A stretch of DNA of 64,000 bases, from NCBI GenBank assembly GCA_014925825.1, contig JACGCK010000035.1:62001-126000 (forward strand), in the 5' to 3' direction. The notes under the pieces are model-generated. The model was not told where the DNA came from. It worked only from the letters and a program-made list of their open reading frames with translations, and ran no database searches. This stretch comes from Pholiota molesta. Lineage: Eukaryota > Basidiomycota > Agaricomycetes > Agaricales > Strophariaceae. This document shows positions 25,987 through 37,101 of the stretch, piece after piece. Each line of letters starts with the position of its first letter. Within the stretch, counting starts at the first letter, position 1. The position numbers and the translations under genes are program-made.

Positions 25987-26462
25987 AGTAAGGCGAAATC
26001 ATCATATTGACAACTTCTTATTCGAGAAATTCATGCCATTATTTAGGATCATTACTTCAATCGTGACTGCAACCCGTCTAAAAATTGGGAAGTATGCCGC
26101 TTGTAGTAAGGTAAGCGTAATGTTCACTAAACATATGAGTCCGACCTTGCTATTTTTCTTCTTTTTAAATTGATCCCAATTCGATACCCTCCGGACTGAA
26201 CGGATGGCTCAAAATGAATCGAATTCATTTAGTTTTGTTTCCGTACTATCAGGCCATATGATATATATATGACATCTGATGTATCTTCTTTACGAAATAA
26301 AACTGGATTCTTCAATGATGAGCGGCTCCCATGCGGAGAGATGTTAAATACGCGAGTCTCGAGATCATATAGCAAAGACACGGTATTTTGCTTATGAACT
26401 TACCTGGTGTCAAGTTATGTAAAATTAGACTTGCATGTGTGTAAGAGCATCGCCACGGCTGC
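25987..26462. other. Intergenic between the two P450 genes
   Basis: AT-rich spacer with 3' flank of copy 1 and promoter of copy 2. No other gene seen. Confidence 0.5.
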
Positions 26463-26470
26463 TATTTAAA
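26463..26470 (+). promoter_or_regulatory. Likely TATA-like box of the second P450 gene
   Basis: TATTTAAA lies 57 bases before the ATG at 26527, almost the same distance as the box of copy 1, which supports a shared core-promoter layout. Confidence 0.4.
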
Positions 26471-26526
26471 TTGTCAACGACCGTGCGGCGTATGTCTCTT
26501 TTGGTTTGACCACCACCATCCCCACC

Positions 26527-28669
26527 ATGGATTCTACATATACAACTGCGTTTCTTGTTATCGTTGTCGCGGGATGGTTCATTTACACGAATCGAGTCAA
26601 GCGAGCACCGCTTCCTGGTCCTCCACGTCTTCCGATCATTGGGAGTGTACACTACATGCCTACGAGAAGCCCATGGCTGGTCTTTTCCGAGTGGAATAAA
26701 ACTTATGGTGCGTCCTAGCTCTCCGATCATAGGGTTATATTCTTACACCTATGAATGAGGTGGTATCTTTCATCTCGATGTCCTTGGCAAATCTATCGTG
26801 GTGATCAACTCGCTGAAGATTGCGAAGGATTTGCTCGAAAAACGATCGAATATATACTCGGATCGTCCACACACTGTATGGATCTTTGCACCTATTCTAT
26901 TGTAATGCTCAACGAGAACAACGACCTCAAGATAATGGCGGGAGACCTGTGAGCCAAGATTTGCATAATTCGCAGAAGCTAGACTTACTCTTCTCCAATA
27001 GTGTTGGGTTCTCCCAGAGCTTCGGGTTCCTCCCGTACGGCGATACATGGCGCAAACAACGGCGCATGGCTTCGCAAAATTTGAGCCCGAGCATGGCTAC
27101 CAAATATCACGCCCTGCAAGAGAAGGAAACCGCCACTTTGATCCAAAACCTGCTTAAAGACCCCAAGACCCTGCGACAAGAGCTGCAGTAGTACGTTGTT
27201 ATGGCTCGTCATATTCATTATTTGAACGCTCATTGTTTCGACGACGATTTTTCTTACAGCCGAATAGGAATCATCATCATTCGAGTGACCTACGGATATT
27301 ACATCGAGTCTCCAGATGACCACATGCTCAAAGCAGGGTTAATTGGGATTACGAATTTTAGCCACACGACGGTGCCCGGTAATTACATGGTCGATTTCAT
27401 TCCAGCCCGTATGTGGTTTCCCAAGCTTGATTTGAAACGTATTTACGAAATTTGTTGACAGTTAAATATCTTCCTGCATGGATGCCGGGCGCGGGATTTC
27501 TCAAAGAGGCAGAAGAAATGAGGGTGCAGCTCCTCGAGGCTGTGGACAACCCGTATGAATGGTGTAAAGATAATCTCGTACGTACTATCACTGCTCTCGT
27601 TCTTGAATGATCAGGACCAAGTCATCGACACTTCCATTAGAGCACCGGGAAAACGCTCATGCCAAATTTCTGCGGGACGATAATTCAAGCTCTAGAGGGT
27701 GAGAAACAACTCTCCAAAGGTGAAGAACGCAACATCGTCTGGGCCGCTGGTTCAATGCTAGGTGGTGGTTTAGACACCGTGAGTTACTCGTTAACCAGGA
27801 CTTCTCCGATAATTGACTGTTTGGTTAATATTCCTCCTTTTTATTTCTTCTTAGAACACATCGGCAGCGCTCTCATTTATGATGGCCATGATCCTCCATC
27901 CCGAGATACAGAAGAAAGCACAAGCCGAGCTCGACACCGTTGTAGGAAAAGAGCGTCTCCCTCTCATATCCGATCGCCAGAATTTGCCATACATACGCAG
28001 TATTATGGCAGAAACATTAAGATGGGCGCCTTCCGCACCTCTTGGTGCGTCTTGTATTTTTCTATTTTGGCGGACCACAGTATTGCTTACTTGTTCCTTG
28101 ATTAATTTTAGGCCTTCCGCATGCTGTTAGTGAAGACGATGTCTACGAAGGACACTTCATCCCCAAAGGCTCCATCATCCAGCCTAACATCTGGTACGCG
28201 CTCCTCCACTACAAATATTCCTTACTTACCCAGAGGCGCCCCTTCGGTAGGCACATGCTCCACGATCCAGAAGTGTACCCCGACCCCATGAGATTCTACC
28301 CGGAGCGCTTCAACGGCGACGATGCAGCCATGAACGCCGCGAAGGAGCTGCCATTTGGGTTCGGGCGGCGTGTATGCCCGGGGATACATCTTGCAGAGGG
28401 TACGCTCTTCGCTATCATCGCGACCCTCCTGGCGACGTGCGACATCCTTCCTGGGTTGGACGAGGATGGGAAGGAGGTGCTTCCGGAGTACGCGTATACA
28501 AATGGGACACTCATGTACGTTAAATCCGTTTTTGTCTTGCTGGCTGCAAAATTAATTTGTTTCTTTGTGACTACTTAGTTTTCCAGAGCCGTTCAGCTTG
28601 AGGCTTCGAGCCCGCTCGTCACAGGCGGCTGCCCTGGTTGCAGAAGCTTCCGCTGTGCCTCCTGAATAA
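26527..28669 (+). CDS. Cytochrome P450 monooxygenase, copy 2
   Basis: This is a paralogue of copy 1 with the same exon plan. It has a membrane anchor (TTAFLVIVVAGWFIY), hinge LPGPPRLPIIG, C-helix WRKQRR, I-helix GGGLDT, K-helix ETLR, PERFNGDD and haem loop FGFGRRVCPG (about 28354-28383). The ATG sits in CACCATGG, a strong context. The final exon follows a short intron and ends VPPE-stop at 28669. This 3' end, with its intron and the bases after it, is duplicated twice downstream (30655-30905 and 32425-32645). Substrate is unknown. Tandem arrangement suggests local duplication and shared or diverged roles in secondary metabolism or detoxification, which is inference. Confidence 0.88.
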
Positions 28670-29054
28670 GTTGTTGTCTACTTGTTAGTATAGGTTACAA
28701 ATAGGTTGTCGAGTCGTTGTGACGAAACCTTGACGAAACCTCACGTTGGTCTGAGGCTCAAATTAGATGGGCACATTCAGAATCTATGAAATTATGGCCA
28801 GACGAAAAAAGAATGATACAGATAAGCATGTATTACAGAAACGACAGCGGTAATGCCAAAAAAGCGGTGATACTTATGCCAAACAAAATGGTGCGTATTT
28901 GATACCGAATAGCTTTACATCACATTTCCTATAGGAAAAATGGCAAAGGTATAGTATACGCGTGTGTATCCGTAGCCGCAGCCATCGGCCCCGACCTATC
29001 AGTTAGTCTGTCGGCTCGCAAAAAGATTCTTAAGTTCGTCGTTCTTACCGCGTA
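28670..29054 (+). repeat. P450-to-GH79 spacer, repeated at 32600-32904
   Basis: From CATTCAGAATCTAT through AACGACAGCGGTAA, GAATAGCTTTACATC, GGCAAAGGTATAGT and GTCGGCTCGCAAAAAG to the GCGCCCGGCCGACCCACATC edge of the GH79 3' end, this spacer matches the one before the intact GH79 gene. It shows that the P450 3' end and GH79 3' end were duplicated as one block. Confidence 0.8.
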
Positions 29055-29670
29055 TTATAATAAGCGCCCGGCCGACCCACATCCCCCCCCAACCGCCACC
29101 CCAAACAGCCCACGCACCACACCCACGCACCCCTTGCGCGTGCTCCCCAGATGCGACCTGTCCAGCCCGGAGTGCCCGTTTGACGTCGCGAGCAACGCGC
29201 CGTCCACCGTCGCCGTCTTATGCGCCTTCGTGTGCGCGCCCGTCGCGAACGTGCGCATCGCCTGTTGGCGGTGGTGTCGCACGTGACGGTCGTCGCGTGC
29301 AAATTCAACTTGAAATCAACTTGAAATTGCCCTTGAAGTTGAACTCGAAGCAGCTTGAAAGCGCCGTCGACCTCGCACTGGCCGCCGAGCATCTGTCCGG
29401 CCCAGGTGATGCTCTCTTCGTCGACACGGACGCCACGGCGAGATACCTACGCGTAACACACATCAACGAAAAAAAACCATGCACGGAAAACATCAAACCA
29501 CTCACTCGACCTTCACCGTCCCCGGCACCTCATCCAACACCGTCAGCGTCACGCTCAGGCCGTTCGCCCCGCTCGGGTCCAAGACGTAGTTGAACTAGTT
29601 GAACAGCGCGACGTTGCCTAGCGTCGCGCCGTCTCGACGATGTCGTCCCCATGAATCAAGTTTGCGAAGA
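29055..29670 (-). pseudogene. GH79 3' fragment, module A
   Basis: Minus-strand frames match only the C-terminal part of the intact GH79 at 32905-35313. They read LLATSNGHSGLDRSHLGST against VLATSNGHSGLDRANLGST, and RRYLAVASVSTKRA against RRYLAASSVATKSN. Frames shift and a direct repeat of AACTTGAAATYAACTTGAA bases has been inserted near 29310-29345. No catalytic region is present; sequence upstream of the fragment is occupied by the small gene at 29830. It is a non-functional relic of a tandem duplication. Confidence 0.75.
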
Positions 29671-29829
29671 AGCTGGCAAAGGCCCGGCGATGGAGCGAAT
29701 CAGAAAGAATCCTGCCGCGAGGTTCTCGCTAACGATATGACCTAATACAACATCAATCAAGATTCAATTTCCCCGTCATACAACCCAACCTCGTTCAACC
29801 CACCTAATTGTGCAAGTCATTTTGCTGTA

Positions 29830-30450
29830 ATGTCTGAACCGACCAGCGCTCGTCAAGTCGACCCGAGGCTGATGATCAAGTTAAATCCGGCTCTCATGCC
29901 GCCTCGCATCCGTTACGCAAAGAAGGTGAGCAGTATCGTCTCATGTCTGGGCTGGCTCCTGGGTCTTACCTTCGCCCTCTCACAGAACCCAGAAGAATTT
30001 AAAAAGATGGAGCCGCTTGACGAACTTCCGGAAGCCCTGATTCCTCATGCAATACCGTCGCTCACTCGCACCCCCCCTCTCCTGCGTCGCGGCTACCCCC
30101 TCACGCACGAGGTCTTTGCCCATTTTTTCCAGAAAGACGGGCAATTCGCCAAAAGCGTACCATTTTCTGACGACGACTCCGATATTTCTGGCATTTTGTC
30201 AACCCAAAAAGCAGTACAACAGATTGTTGGGTGGCCAGTCCAGTGCTACTATGTGTATGGAATTCCTGAAGACACATCCGAGGGACTGCTATTCGAGCTC
30301 GCCAATAGTTACAGCGTGAAGCATAATGCGCCTCCGGAGGTCGAAGAGAAATTGAGGACGGTGTTGAGGGCGGAAGGACCTCCGAAGTGGTATCTGGACC
30401 ATTCTGAAATGGCGCACTGGGATTGGAAGGTAGTTTTTGGCATGCCTTGA
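29830..30450 (+). CDS. Small conserved unknown protein, copy 1
   Basis: An uninterrupted 206-residue frame starts MSEPTSARQVDPR and ends HWDWKVVFGMP. I recognise no family. It has a weak hydrophobic stretch (IVSCLGWLLGLTFAL, residues 36-50) that could be a membrane helix or buried core. The middle is Pro-rich, and the C-terminal half is mixed alpha/beta in look (GWPVQCYYVYGIPEDTSEG; ANSYSVKHNAPPEVEEKLR). A paralogue lies 1550 bp downstream at 31380, with most substitutions conservative, which argues that it is coding. The stretch between start and stop shows no intron. It is a predicted soluble or membrane-associated protein of unknown role. Confidence 0.65.
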   Translation: MSEPTSARQVDPRLMIKLNPALMPPRIRYAKKVSSIVSCLGWLLGLTFALSQNPEEFKKMEPLDELPEALIPHAIPSLTRTPPLLRRGYPLTHEVFAHFFQKDGQFAKSVPFSDDDSDISGILSTQKAVQQIVGWPVQCYYVYGIPEDTSEGLLFELANSYSVKHNAPPEVEEKLRTVLRAEGPPKWYLDHSEMAHWDWKVVFGMP

Positions 30451-30654
30451 GCCTGCTCCTTTCCGTCAGTATGCCGTCCATATTTTTTTCGATTGATCCG
30501 TCTCAACGAGCTTTGATGAGGTGTATCTGTATACTATCAGAATCCATAGCGGCTCTCGTTATAAAACGCTCCTGCAACCCTTCAGATGATTTGAGTTCTA
30601 TGACGTTGTCCTTCTCCTTGCGCGCATGTGAAGCGTGTTTATTTTCTATAGAGA

Positions 30655-30905
30655 AACGCGTATACAAATGGGACGATCGTGTACGTTGAATCTGTTTTCT
30701 GTTTTTGTTTTGTTGGTTGGAAAATTGATTTTGTTGATCCTTTTGTGAATTTACCTAGATTTCCAGAGCCGTTCAGGTTGAGGCTCCGAGCACGCTCGTC
30801 ACAGGTCGTTGCGTTGCTTGCAGAAGCTTCCGCTGTGCCTCCTTGTCTACTTGTCATGTATAGGTTACAAATAGGTTATCGAGTCGTTGTGTAACGAAAC
30901 CTCAC
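30655..30905 (+). pseudogene. P450 3'-end fragment, module B
   Basis: Matches 28492-28745: the end of the penultimate exon (GCGTATACAAATGGGACG), the intron, and the last exon reading FPEPFRLRLRARSSQVVALLAE. The TGAATAAG stop region has been lost, so the frame runs on. No upstream P450 sequence is attached. Confidence 0.8.
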
Positions 30906-31215
30906 GGATGCACGTTGAACTGCCCGCCGCCGAGCGTCTGCCCAGCGACACGGACGCTGCGGCGAGATAGCTAAGTACTATACGCGTAACACACATCAAC
31001 GAAAAAAAACCTGCACGGAAAACATAAAACCACTCTGACCTTCACTTGACCTCACCGTCCCGGCACCCCATCCGGCACCGTCGGCGGGCCCCGCTCGGGT
31101 CCGAGATTTGTCCGAAATGTTGTTGAACTTGAGTTGAACAGCGCGACCGTGACGTTGCTCATCTCGACGACCATCGATGTCGTCCCGTGAATCAAGTCTG
31201 TGAAGAAATTGGCCA
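30906..31215 (-). pseudogene. GH79 3' fragment, module B (short)
   Basis: Retains bases corresponding to the GH79 penultimate intron and neighbouring exon edges, including CGCGTAACACACATCAACGAAAAAAAACC (split here as CGCGTAACACACATCAACG plus A-run), ACCTCACCGTCCCGGCACC and TGAACAGCGCGAC. It is more reduced than module A and codes nothing recognisable. Confidence 0.6.
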
Positions 31216-31379
31216 AGGCCTGGCAAATTCCCGATAGACCAAATCAAAAAGTCGAAGTCAAATCCTGCCGCGAGGTTTCCGCCAACGATATGACCTAACC
31301 TAATATAACATCAATCGAGGTACAATTTCCCCGTCGCACAACCCAACGACTTTCAACCCACCTAAGTAACTGTGTCAGT

Positions 31380-31998
31380 ATGTCTGAACCGACCAGCGCT
31401 CGTCAAGTCGATCCGAGACTGATGATCAAGTTAAATCCGGCCCTCATGCCACCTCGCATCCGTTACCAGAAGAAGGTGAGCAGTATCGTCTCATGTCTGG
31501 ACTGGCTCCTGGGTCTTACCCTCGCGCTCTCACAGAAGTTAGAAGAATTAAAAAAGATGGAGCCGCTTGACGAACTTCCGGAAGTCCTAATTCCCCATGC
31601 AATACCATCGCTCATTCGCACCCCCCTCTCCTGCGTCGCGGCTACCCCCTCACGCGCGAGGTCTTTGCCCATTTTATCGAGAAAACGGGCGATTCACCGA
31701 GGGCGTACCAGTCCTTGGCGACAACTTCCATCTTTCTGGCCTTTTGTTAACCCAAGAAGTCATACAATGGATTGTTGGGTGGCCAGTCAGGTGCTACCAT
31801 GTGTTTGGAATTCCTGAAGACGAACCCGACGCAGTACTATTCGAGCTCGCCAACAGTTACAACGTGAAGCATAATGCGCCTCCGGAGGTCGAAGAGAAGT
31901 TGAGGGAGGTGTTGAAGGCGGAAGGACCTCCGAAGTGGTATCTGGACCGTTCCGAAATGGCGCACTGGGATTGGAAGGTAGTTTTTGGCATGCCTTGA
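31380..31998 (+). pseudogene. Small conserved unknown protein, copy 2 (two frame breaks)
   Basis: The start MSEPTSARQVDPR and the end HWDWKVVFGMP are the same as in copy 1. One C is missing from a C run at 31621 (six here, seven in copy 1), and one more base is missing near 31676 in the CCCATTTTATCGAG stretch. Between these points the frame is wrong; outside them homology is intact. Ratios of change look coding-like outside the breaks. It is either a recent pseudogene or an intact gene with two base-call losses. Confidence 0.65.
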
Positions 31999-32239
31999 GC
32001 CAGCTCGTTTCAGTAACTACTTATACAGTCCATATTTCCTTTGATCGATCCATCTCCATGAACTTCGATGAGTTGTATCTGTACACTATCAGAATATCAG
32101 AATCCATAGCGGCTTTCGTCACGAAACTCTCCTGCAATCCTTCAGATGCTTGAATTCTATGAGGTTGTCCTTCTCTTCAGATTCTTTTTGTGTGCGTGTC
32201 CATTGTGCCCATCTTTGATAGAGACCTTGTCGGCAGGCT

Positions 32240-32424
32240 CCAGCAGCCCAGCTATACTCAGAGGTCTATGTCAAGTCTATGTAGTAAAAACAGTTCAATA
32301 TACTTAGATGCGTACGGTACCATATTGTACGCTTGACGACGGAAGATGATTCAATTGTGATAGATTAATGTACACCTATTGAACATTCCTCAGAGTCACA
32401 ATGCTCCCCATTGTCGTCGTGCAC
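32240..32424. other. Short spacer without a gene
   Basis: AT-rich spacer between modules B and C with no supported frame. Confidence 0.4.
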
Positions 32425-32645
32425 CAGCTGCAGGTACATTTGGGACGCTTGTGCACGTTGGATTTGTTTTTGTTTTGTTGGTTGTGGAATTTTTGTGAAT
32501 TTACCTAGCTTTCAGCTTGAGGCACGCTCGTCACAGGTGGTTGCGTACTTGCAGAAGCTTCCGCTGTGCCTCCTGAATCGGTTGTTGTCTACTGGTCATG
32601 TATACGTTGAAACCGCACGTTGCATTCAGAATCTATAAAATTATG
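32425..32645 (+). pseudogene. P450 3'-end fragment, module C
   Basis: Third copy of the P450 3' end. It has the GGTACATTTGGGACG stretch, a shortened intron ending TTTACCTAG, and a last exon reading LEARSSQVVAYLQKLPLCLLNR. Internal deletions remove the FPEPF region. It sits immediately before the spacer and 3' end of the intact GH79 gene. Confidence 0.75.
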
Positions 32646-32904
32646 AGCCAGACGAAAGAAAAAAAAATACATATAAGCGTGTATTAAAACGACAGCGGTA
32701 ACGACAGAAAAGCGGTGGTATGCCAAAATAAAATGGTCCGTAGTTGATATCGAATAGCTTTACATCGCGCTTCCACTGTAGGGTAAAGGGCAAAGGTATA
32801 GTGTGTGTATCCATAGCCGTAGTCGTAGCCGTTTGCCTCGAACTATCGGCTACTCTGTATGTGTCGGCTCGCAAAAAGCGCATTCCTTCGAAAGTTCGCT
32901 GTCC

Positions 32905-35313
32905 TCACCGCGCCAGCGCCCGGCCGACCCACATCCCGCCCACCGCCACCGCCACCACCACGCCCAGCAGCCCGCGCACCGCGCCCGCGCGCCCCGCCGC
33001 GCCGCTCACCGCGCTCCCCACGCTCGTGCTCCCCAGATTCGCCCTATCCAGCCCGGAGTGCCCGTTCGACGTCGCGAGCACCGCGCTCTCCACCGTCGCC
33101 GTGTTGTGCACCTTGGTGTGCGCGCTCGTCGCGAACGTCTGCGTCGCCTGTCCGATGGTGAGCGGCGCGGCGGCGCCGTCGAAGAAGACGAGCGCGAGGC
33201 CCGGCGCGGGCACGCGGACCACGCACGTGTTCGCGGTCGTGTCGCAGGTGATGGTGGTGACGTTCAGGGCGCCCTTGAAGCGCCCGTCGACCTCGAACTG
33301 CCCGCCGAGCGTCTGCCCGGCCCAGGTGATGTTGCTCTTCGTCGCCACGGACGACGCAGCGAGATACCTACGCGCGATACCCATCAATGACAAAAGCCCC
33401 TCCATGGAATAGAAAACCACTTACTTGACCTTCACTGTCCCCGGCACGCCATCGGGCACCGTCAGCGTCACGGTCAGGTCGTTCGCGCCGCTCGCGTCCG
33501 AGATGTAGTTGAACAGCGCGACCTTGCTCAGCGTCGCGCCGTCGTAGAACGCGTACGACGGCGTGTAGATCGAGCCCGAATTGCCCCATAGATCGATGAC
33601 CTTTGTGTTATTTCCGGTGCCGAACGCCTCCGCGACCACGATCGTGGAGTAGTAGATCGCGCCCGCGGTCCACTCGTGGAACGACGACTGGTTCGTCGGT
33701 GGCGCTGTGAACGGCTATCGGTATCACAGGCGACGTCATCAGCTGAGTCTTCCTTTTTTTGTACAAGAAATATCGACTCACGTTATAAAACACGTTCTGC
33801 CCACCGATATGCATCAGCCCGTGCGTAAAGTTCATATACGCCATCTGCAGCCCGTAGTCCACCGCCCACAGCGCCGCGCCAAACGAGTCGCTGACGCCCG
33901 CGAACCCACCGCACGACGCCGTGTTCGTCTCGAACATGATGAACGGCTTCCCCGCCGCCGTCGCGAGGTTCGCCGAGTTCTGGTACGGCTGCACCAGGCT
34001 CACGACCGCGCCGTGGTTCAGGTACTCCGGGAAGACCTGCTGCGGGTCGACCGCGATCCCGCCTGTGTTGAACTGTGCGGCGCAGTTGTCGCGCGGGTAG
34101 CTGGAGGGGAGGGGTTAGGGAGGTAGGGGGCGCAGGGAGAGGGGGACATACTGCTCCACGGTGAAGGCATACATGTTGGCCTTGAACCGGTCGATGAAGC
34201 CCGTCGCCCAGACGTCCTCGGGCGCCCACTGCCCCGAGACACTTGGCCCGAGCAGCTGGTTCTTGTTCGTGATGAGCGGGTCCGCGTTCATCGTCGTCAG
34301 CAGACTTCCCACTTCGTCCGCGTACTGCTGAGGGCTGTAGGTAACACGACGGCCGAACCTAAAAACACACACGACAGTTCATTACATGGTCCATCAGATG
34401 CCAAGGACGCAGAGAGAGCGCACTTTTGATAGAAATCAGGCTCGTTGGCGGCCTGGAGGGCAAGGAGGTTGTCGCCGAGGACGGCCTGGCCTTGCTGGGC
34501 GATCTGGAGGCGCCAGTTGGTGGAGTCGTTGAACGGGATGCCCAGGAACCACTTGACGTTCATCATCGCCGAGATGTTGGCTGCCATGTAGAACATGTCC
34601 TCCGTGTAGAGGACCGCTGGGGTTTTGGTCTTTGCCACAAATTAACACAAGACTAAAGGCAGATAAAACGGGGTACCCACCGTTTGCGTCGATCCGGAGT
34701 CTACTTTGGCAAAAGTATGGCCGTTGGGAATAGCGTCGATGGGTACTAGACTGGCGAATTCTTGGGTGTTTCCCCCTAAACGGATGACGACACCACCAGC
34801 ACGTTGTACGATATTGGCCATGAGGTTGAGGAATGGGACTGAAATGAAAGAACTATAGATGATATGAGAAAAATGCCCGTAACCACCACTACCACGCCAA
34901 CGTACGAATTTTTGCCCACTGCATGTCCAAAGTCGTCAGATAGGAGCCCAAGCACACACAACGCAGATATACGCACACACTTGCGAGATAACAGACATCT
35001 CAATCGAGAAACCCCAAAACCCAGCCCCGACATGGGGTATCGACAGCCCAGGCACCGCGGCCGCCGAGCGCTGCAGCGACATCGTGTACGCGGCGGCCCC
35101 GGGGTTGGGGCTCGGCGGCGCGGGGGGTTGGAGCTGGGTCATGTCGTACGCTGCGAGCGTCGTCTGGACGGGCGGCGCGCCGCTCGTCGCTGTTGCGGTC
35201 GCGTCCGCGGCCGCGCCCATGGTGTGGACGAGCGGGATCTGGCCGTAGACCGTCAGTGCCCGTGCGGTGCTGATGACGCTGCCGAGCAGCGCCAGGGTTG
35301 GGAGAAGCAGCAT
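32905..35313 (-). CDS. GH79 beta-glucuronidase-type glycoside hydrolase
   Basis: The minus-strand gene starts at 35313 with a signal peptide (MLLLPTLALLGSVISTARA) and has about seven exons, roughly 600 residues. The TIM-barrel region includes AGFWGFSIEMS, FLGIPFNDST and the acid/base Glu in ALQAANEPDFY (34430-34470 region). The nucleophile Glu is in FIMFETNTASCGG (33930-33965 region). A C-terminal beta-sandwich (GH79_C) follows with LFNYISDASG and VDGRFKGALNVTTITCD. The extreme C-terminus is Ser/Gly/Ala-rich, then hydrophobic (GLLGVVVAVAVGGMWVG), as in a GPI-anchor signal or membrane anchor. Fungal GH79 enzymes remove terminal glucuronic or 4-O-methyl-glucuronic acid from proteoglycans such as arabinogalactan. 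Secretion is inferred. No frame break was seen. The 3' end is duplicated in fragments upstream. Confidence 0.87.
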
Positions 35314-36386
35314 GCTGCAGGCCAAGCGATGTGTAGGTTGGGTGGTTTGCTGGGGTTTGGGCAAGGTTAATGACCGTGAATGGGGTATAAGACTAGGAGA
35401 GAGGAATGAAGAAAGACAAATTTGATGGAGAGTCGCAATGTTTGTGTCGTGGAAACCTCGCCAAGGATGCCAAGAGGGGCCATTTTGCCGAAACAAGCCT
35501 TGTTCGGGCTGATGCCCACCTATGCCCACTCTTATCTAGGGGCTGGCAATGTCGATGAGCACGCCGATGTTCCATCGAACAGCCAGTAAGTACTATGTAG
35601 CAGGATACATCATATGTCGAACTGTGAAGCTTTGAAGACACAACCTGACACAACCCATGCTTGTCGTGGATGGAGAGCCGGCGAGTTGCCGCCGCTTGGC
35701 GATGACGCAACTTTCATTCCTCGACGGGCAACACCATGCAGCGGCCACGTTGAGGGATTTACCAGCGTTCGCGCAAGAGGTAGTGGGCGTAGGAGAAAGA
35801 AAAGCATTCGTAGATTTCTGAGTATTTTTAGATAAGCGCTCAAAGAATTATTTTCAGCAACGACTGCGGATTTTAATTGAACCATCAGAAAAGTAGTTTC
35901 ATTTAATACATAGGTTCGCCCAAGGTTCGCCTCAATATAATCCATACATAATGGATTACAGCCCAAGTATAAGTATACGAAAACCATGATAGAAACTTTT
36001 GACCATCTTGTAATGTAGCTACGATTATTATACCCATTCTAATGCCTCAGAAATGTTGTGTACCCATACAAGGATATTGGAATTATTTCAATACCATTAC
36101 GACGTTAATTACGTGGGTACAACTCCAATACAAACGTTCCCAAAGTACCACAATCTGAGGAGATGAATTCTATTCAAGTTCATTGGGTTAAAATATTTCC
36201 TGGGATCACAACTACCATAGACATCTTCATAAGCTATTTGGAATGACTTTTACGGACTGTATTTCACAACATTTCACAATCCATTTTACAGTGTTGCATG
36301 AGATTGTACGGCTACAAGATAGAGAATACAATGAAATTCATTGGTAAGGTTTTTGCAAGCTTTCCAAGGACTTGTAACTCTCGAAT
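35314..36386. other. Intergenic; GH79 promoter side and AT-rich sequence
   Basis: No gene supported. The first 200 bases are the minus-strand leader and promoter of GH79. From about 35850 the sequence becomes AT-rich with the feel of repeat-derived DNA. Confidence 0.4.
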
Positions 36387-36621
36387 CCCTCGCATAGGAT
36401 TCAGCTCCACAAACCCTTGTAATATCACTTACATTCTAATGGATTCTATTCAAAAACTGCCTTGCAAACGTCAGAAGTGTTCCGAGCATTTTATGGTGTT
36501 TTATGACATTGTGATAAATATTAAAGCCTCTATTAACCTACATTTGCGACCATTGTATGGGATCTTAGCAGAACTTATAGGATTCCTTCACCTAATGTAG
36601 AGGGCGCCTTTTGGCGACGAC
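36387..36621 (+). repeat. Left copy of an inverted repeat flanking the acyl-CoA synthetase gene
   Basis: From CCTCGCATAGGATTCAGCT through CTAATGGATTCTATTCAAAA, CATTTTATGG and GATCTTAGCAGAACTTAT to AGAGGGCG and TTGGCGACGA, it matches the reverse complement of 39551-39776. There are scattered mismatches and a small indel after GACATTGTGAT. Confidence 0.85.
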
Positions 36622-37101
36622 AGAGCCTGGGAAACACGCTGGTCAGCGTTCAAACGTCCATGTATGTGCGGTAACATGCAATAACTCAAGATTGGTCCAG
36701 ACCACAACCTTAAGTATCTCTAGACTCCCAGTTCACAAATTTATGGAAGCTAACATTATATGTACCAAGATACGGCACTAGATTTGCGAGCTGTCAAGTA
36801 CACGTACTTCAAGAAAACACAACGAGTCACAAACAATGCAGAAGTGAGTAGGAATACGACGGAACAATTAAATGCTGAGGTCCAAAAGCAGCTGTCAGGA
36901 AATAAGCGTCATATCGCTCCTAGCAGGCCAGCAGAATAGGAAAAGTATTAGACAAGAAAAGGACCAAGACGGAGGTGAGTGTGGCACGAACACAAGTAGA
37001 GAGCAGTTAGCTGGATATGTAAGTGTACATCTACGAGAAACCAGAAAGATAAAATGCGAGTGGAGGAGAGAGGACATTCAACGCAGGAAAGAATCGAACA
37101 C
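36622..37101. other. 3' flank of the acyl-CoA synthetase gene
   Basis: No gene supported; contains the untranslated region of the minus-strand gene. Purine-rich sequence near 36930-37080. Confidence 0.4.

Noticed and set aside
33707..34126. Plus-strand frames over the GH79 gene, and similar ones over the acyl-CoA synthetase gene
   Set aside because: High-GC coding strands leave the opposite strand open; no domain is present.
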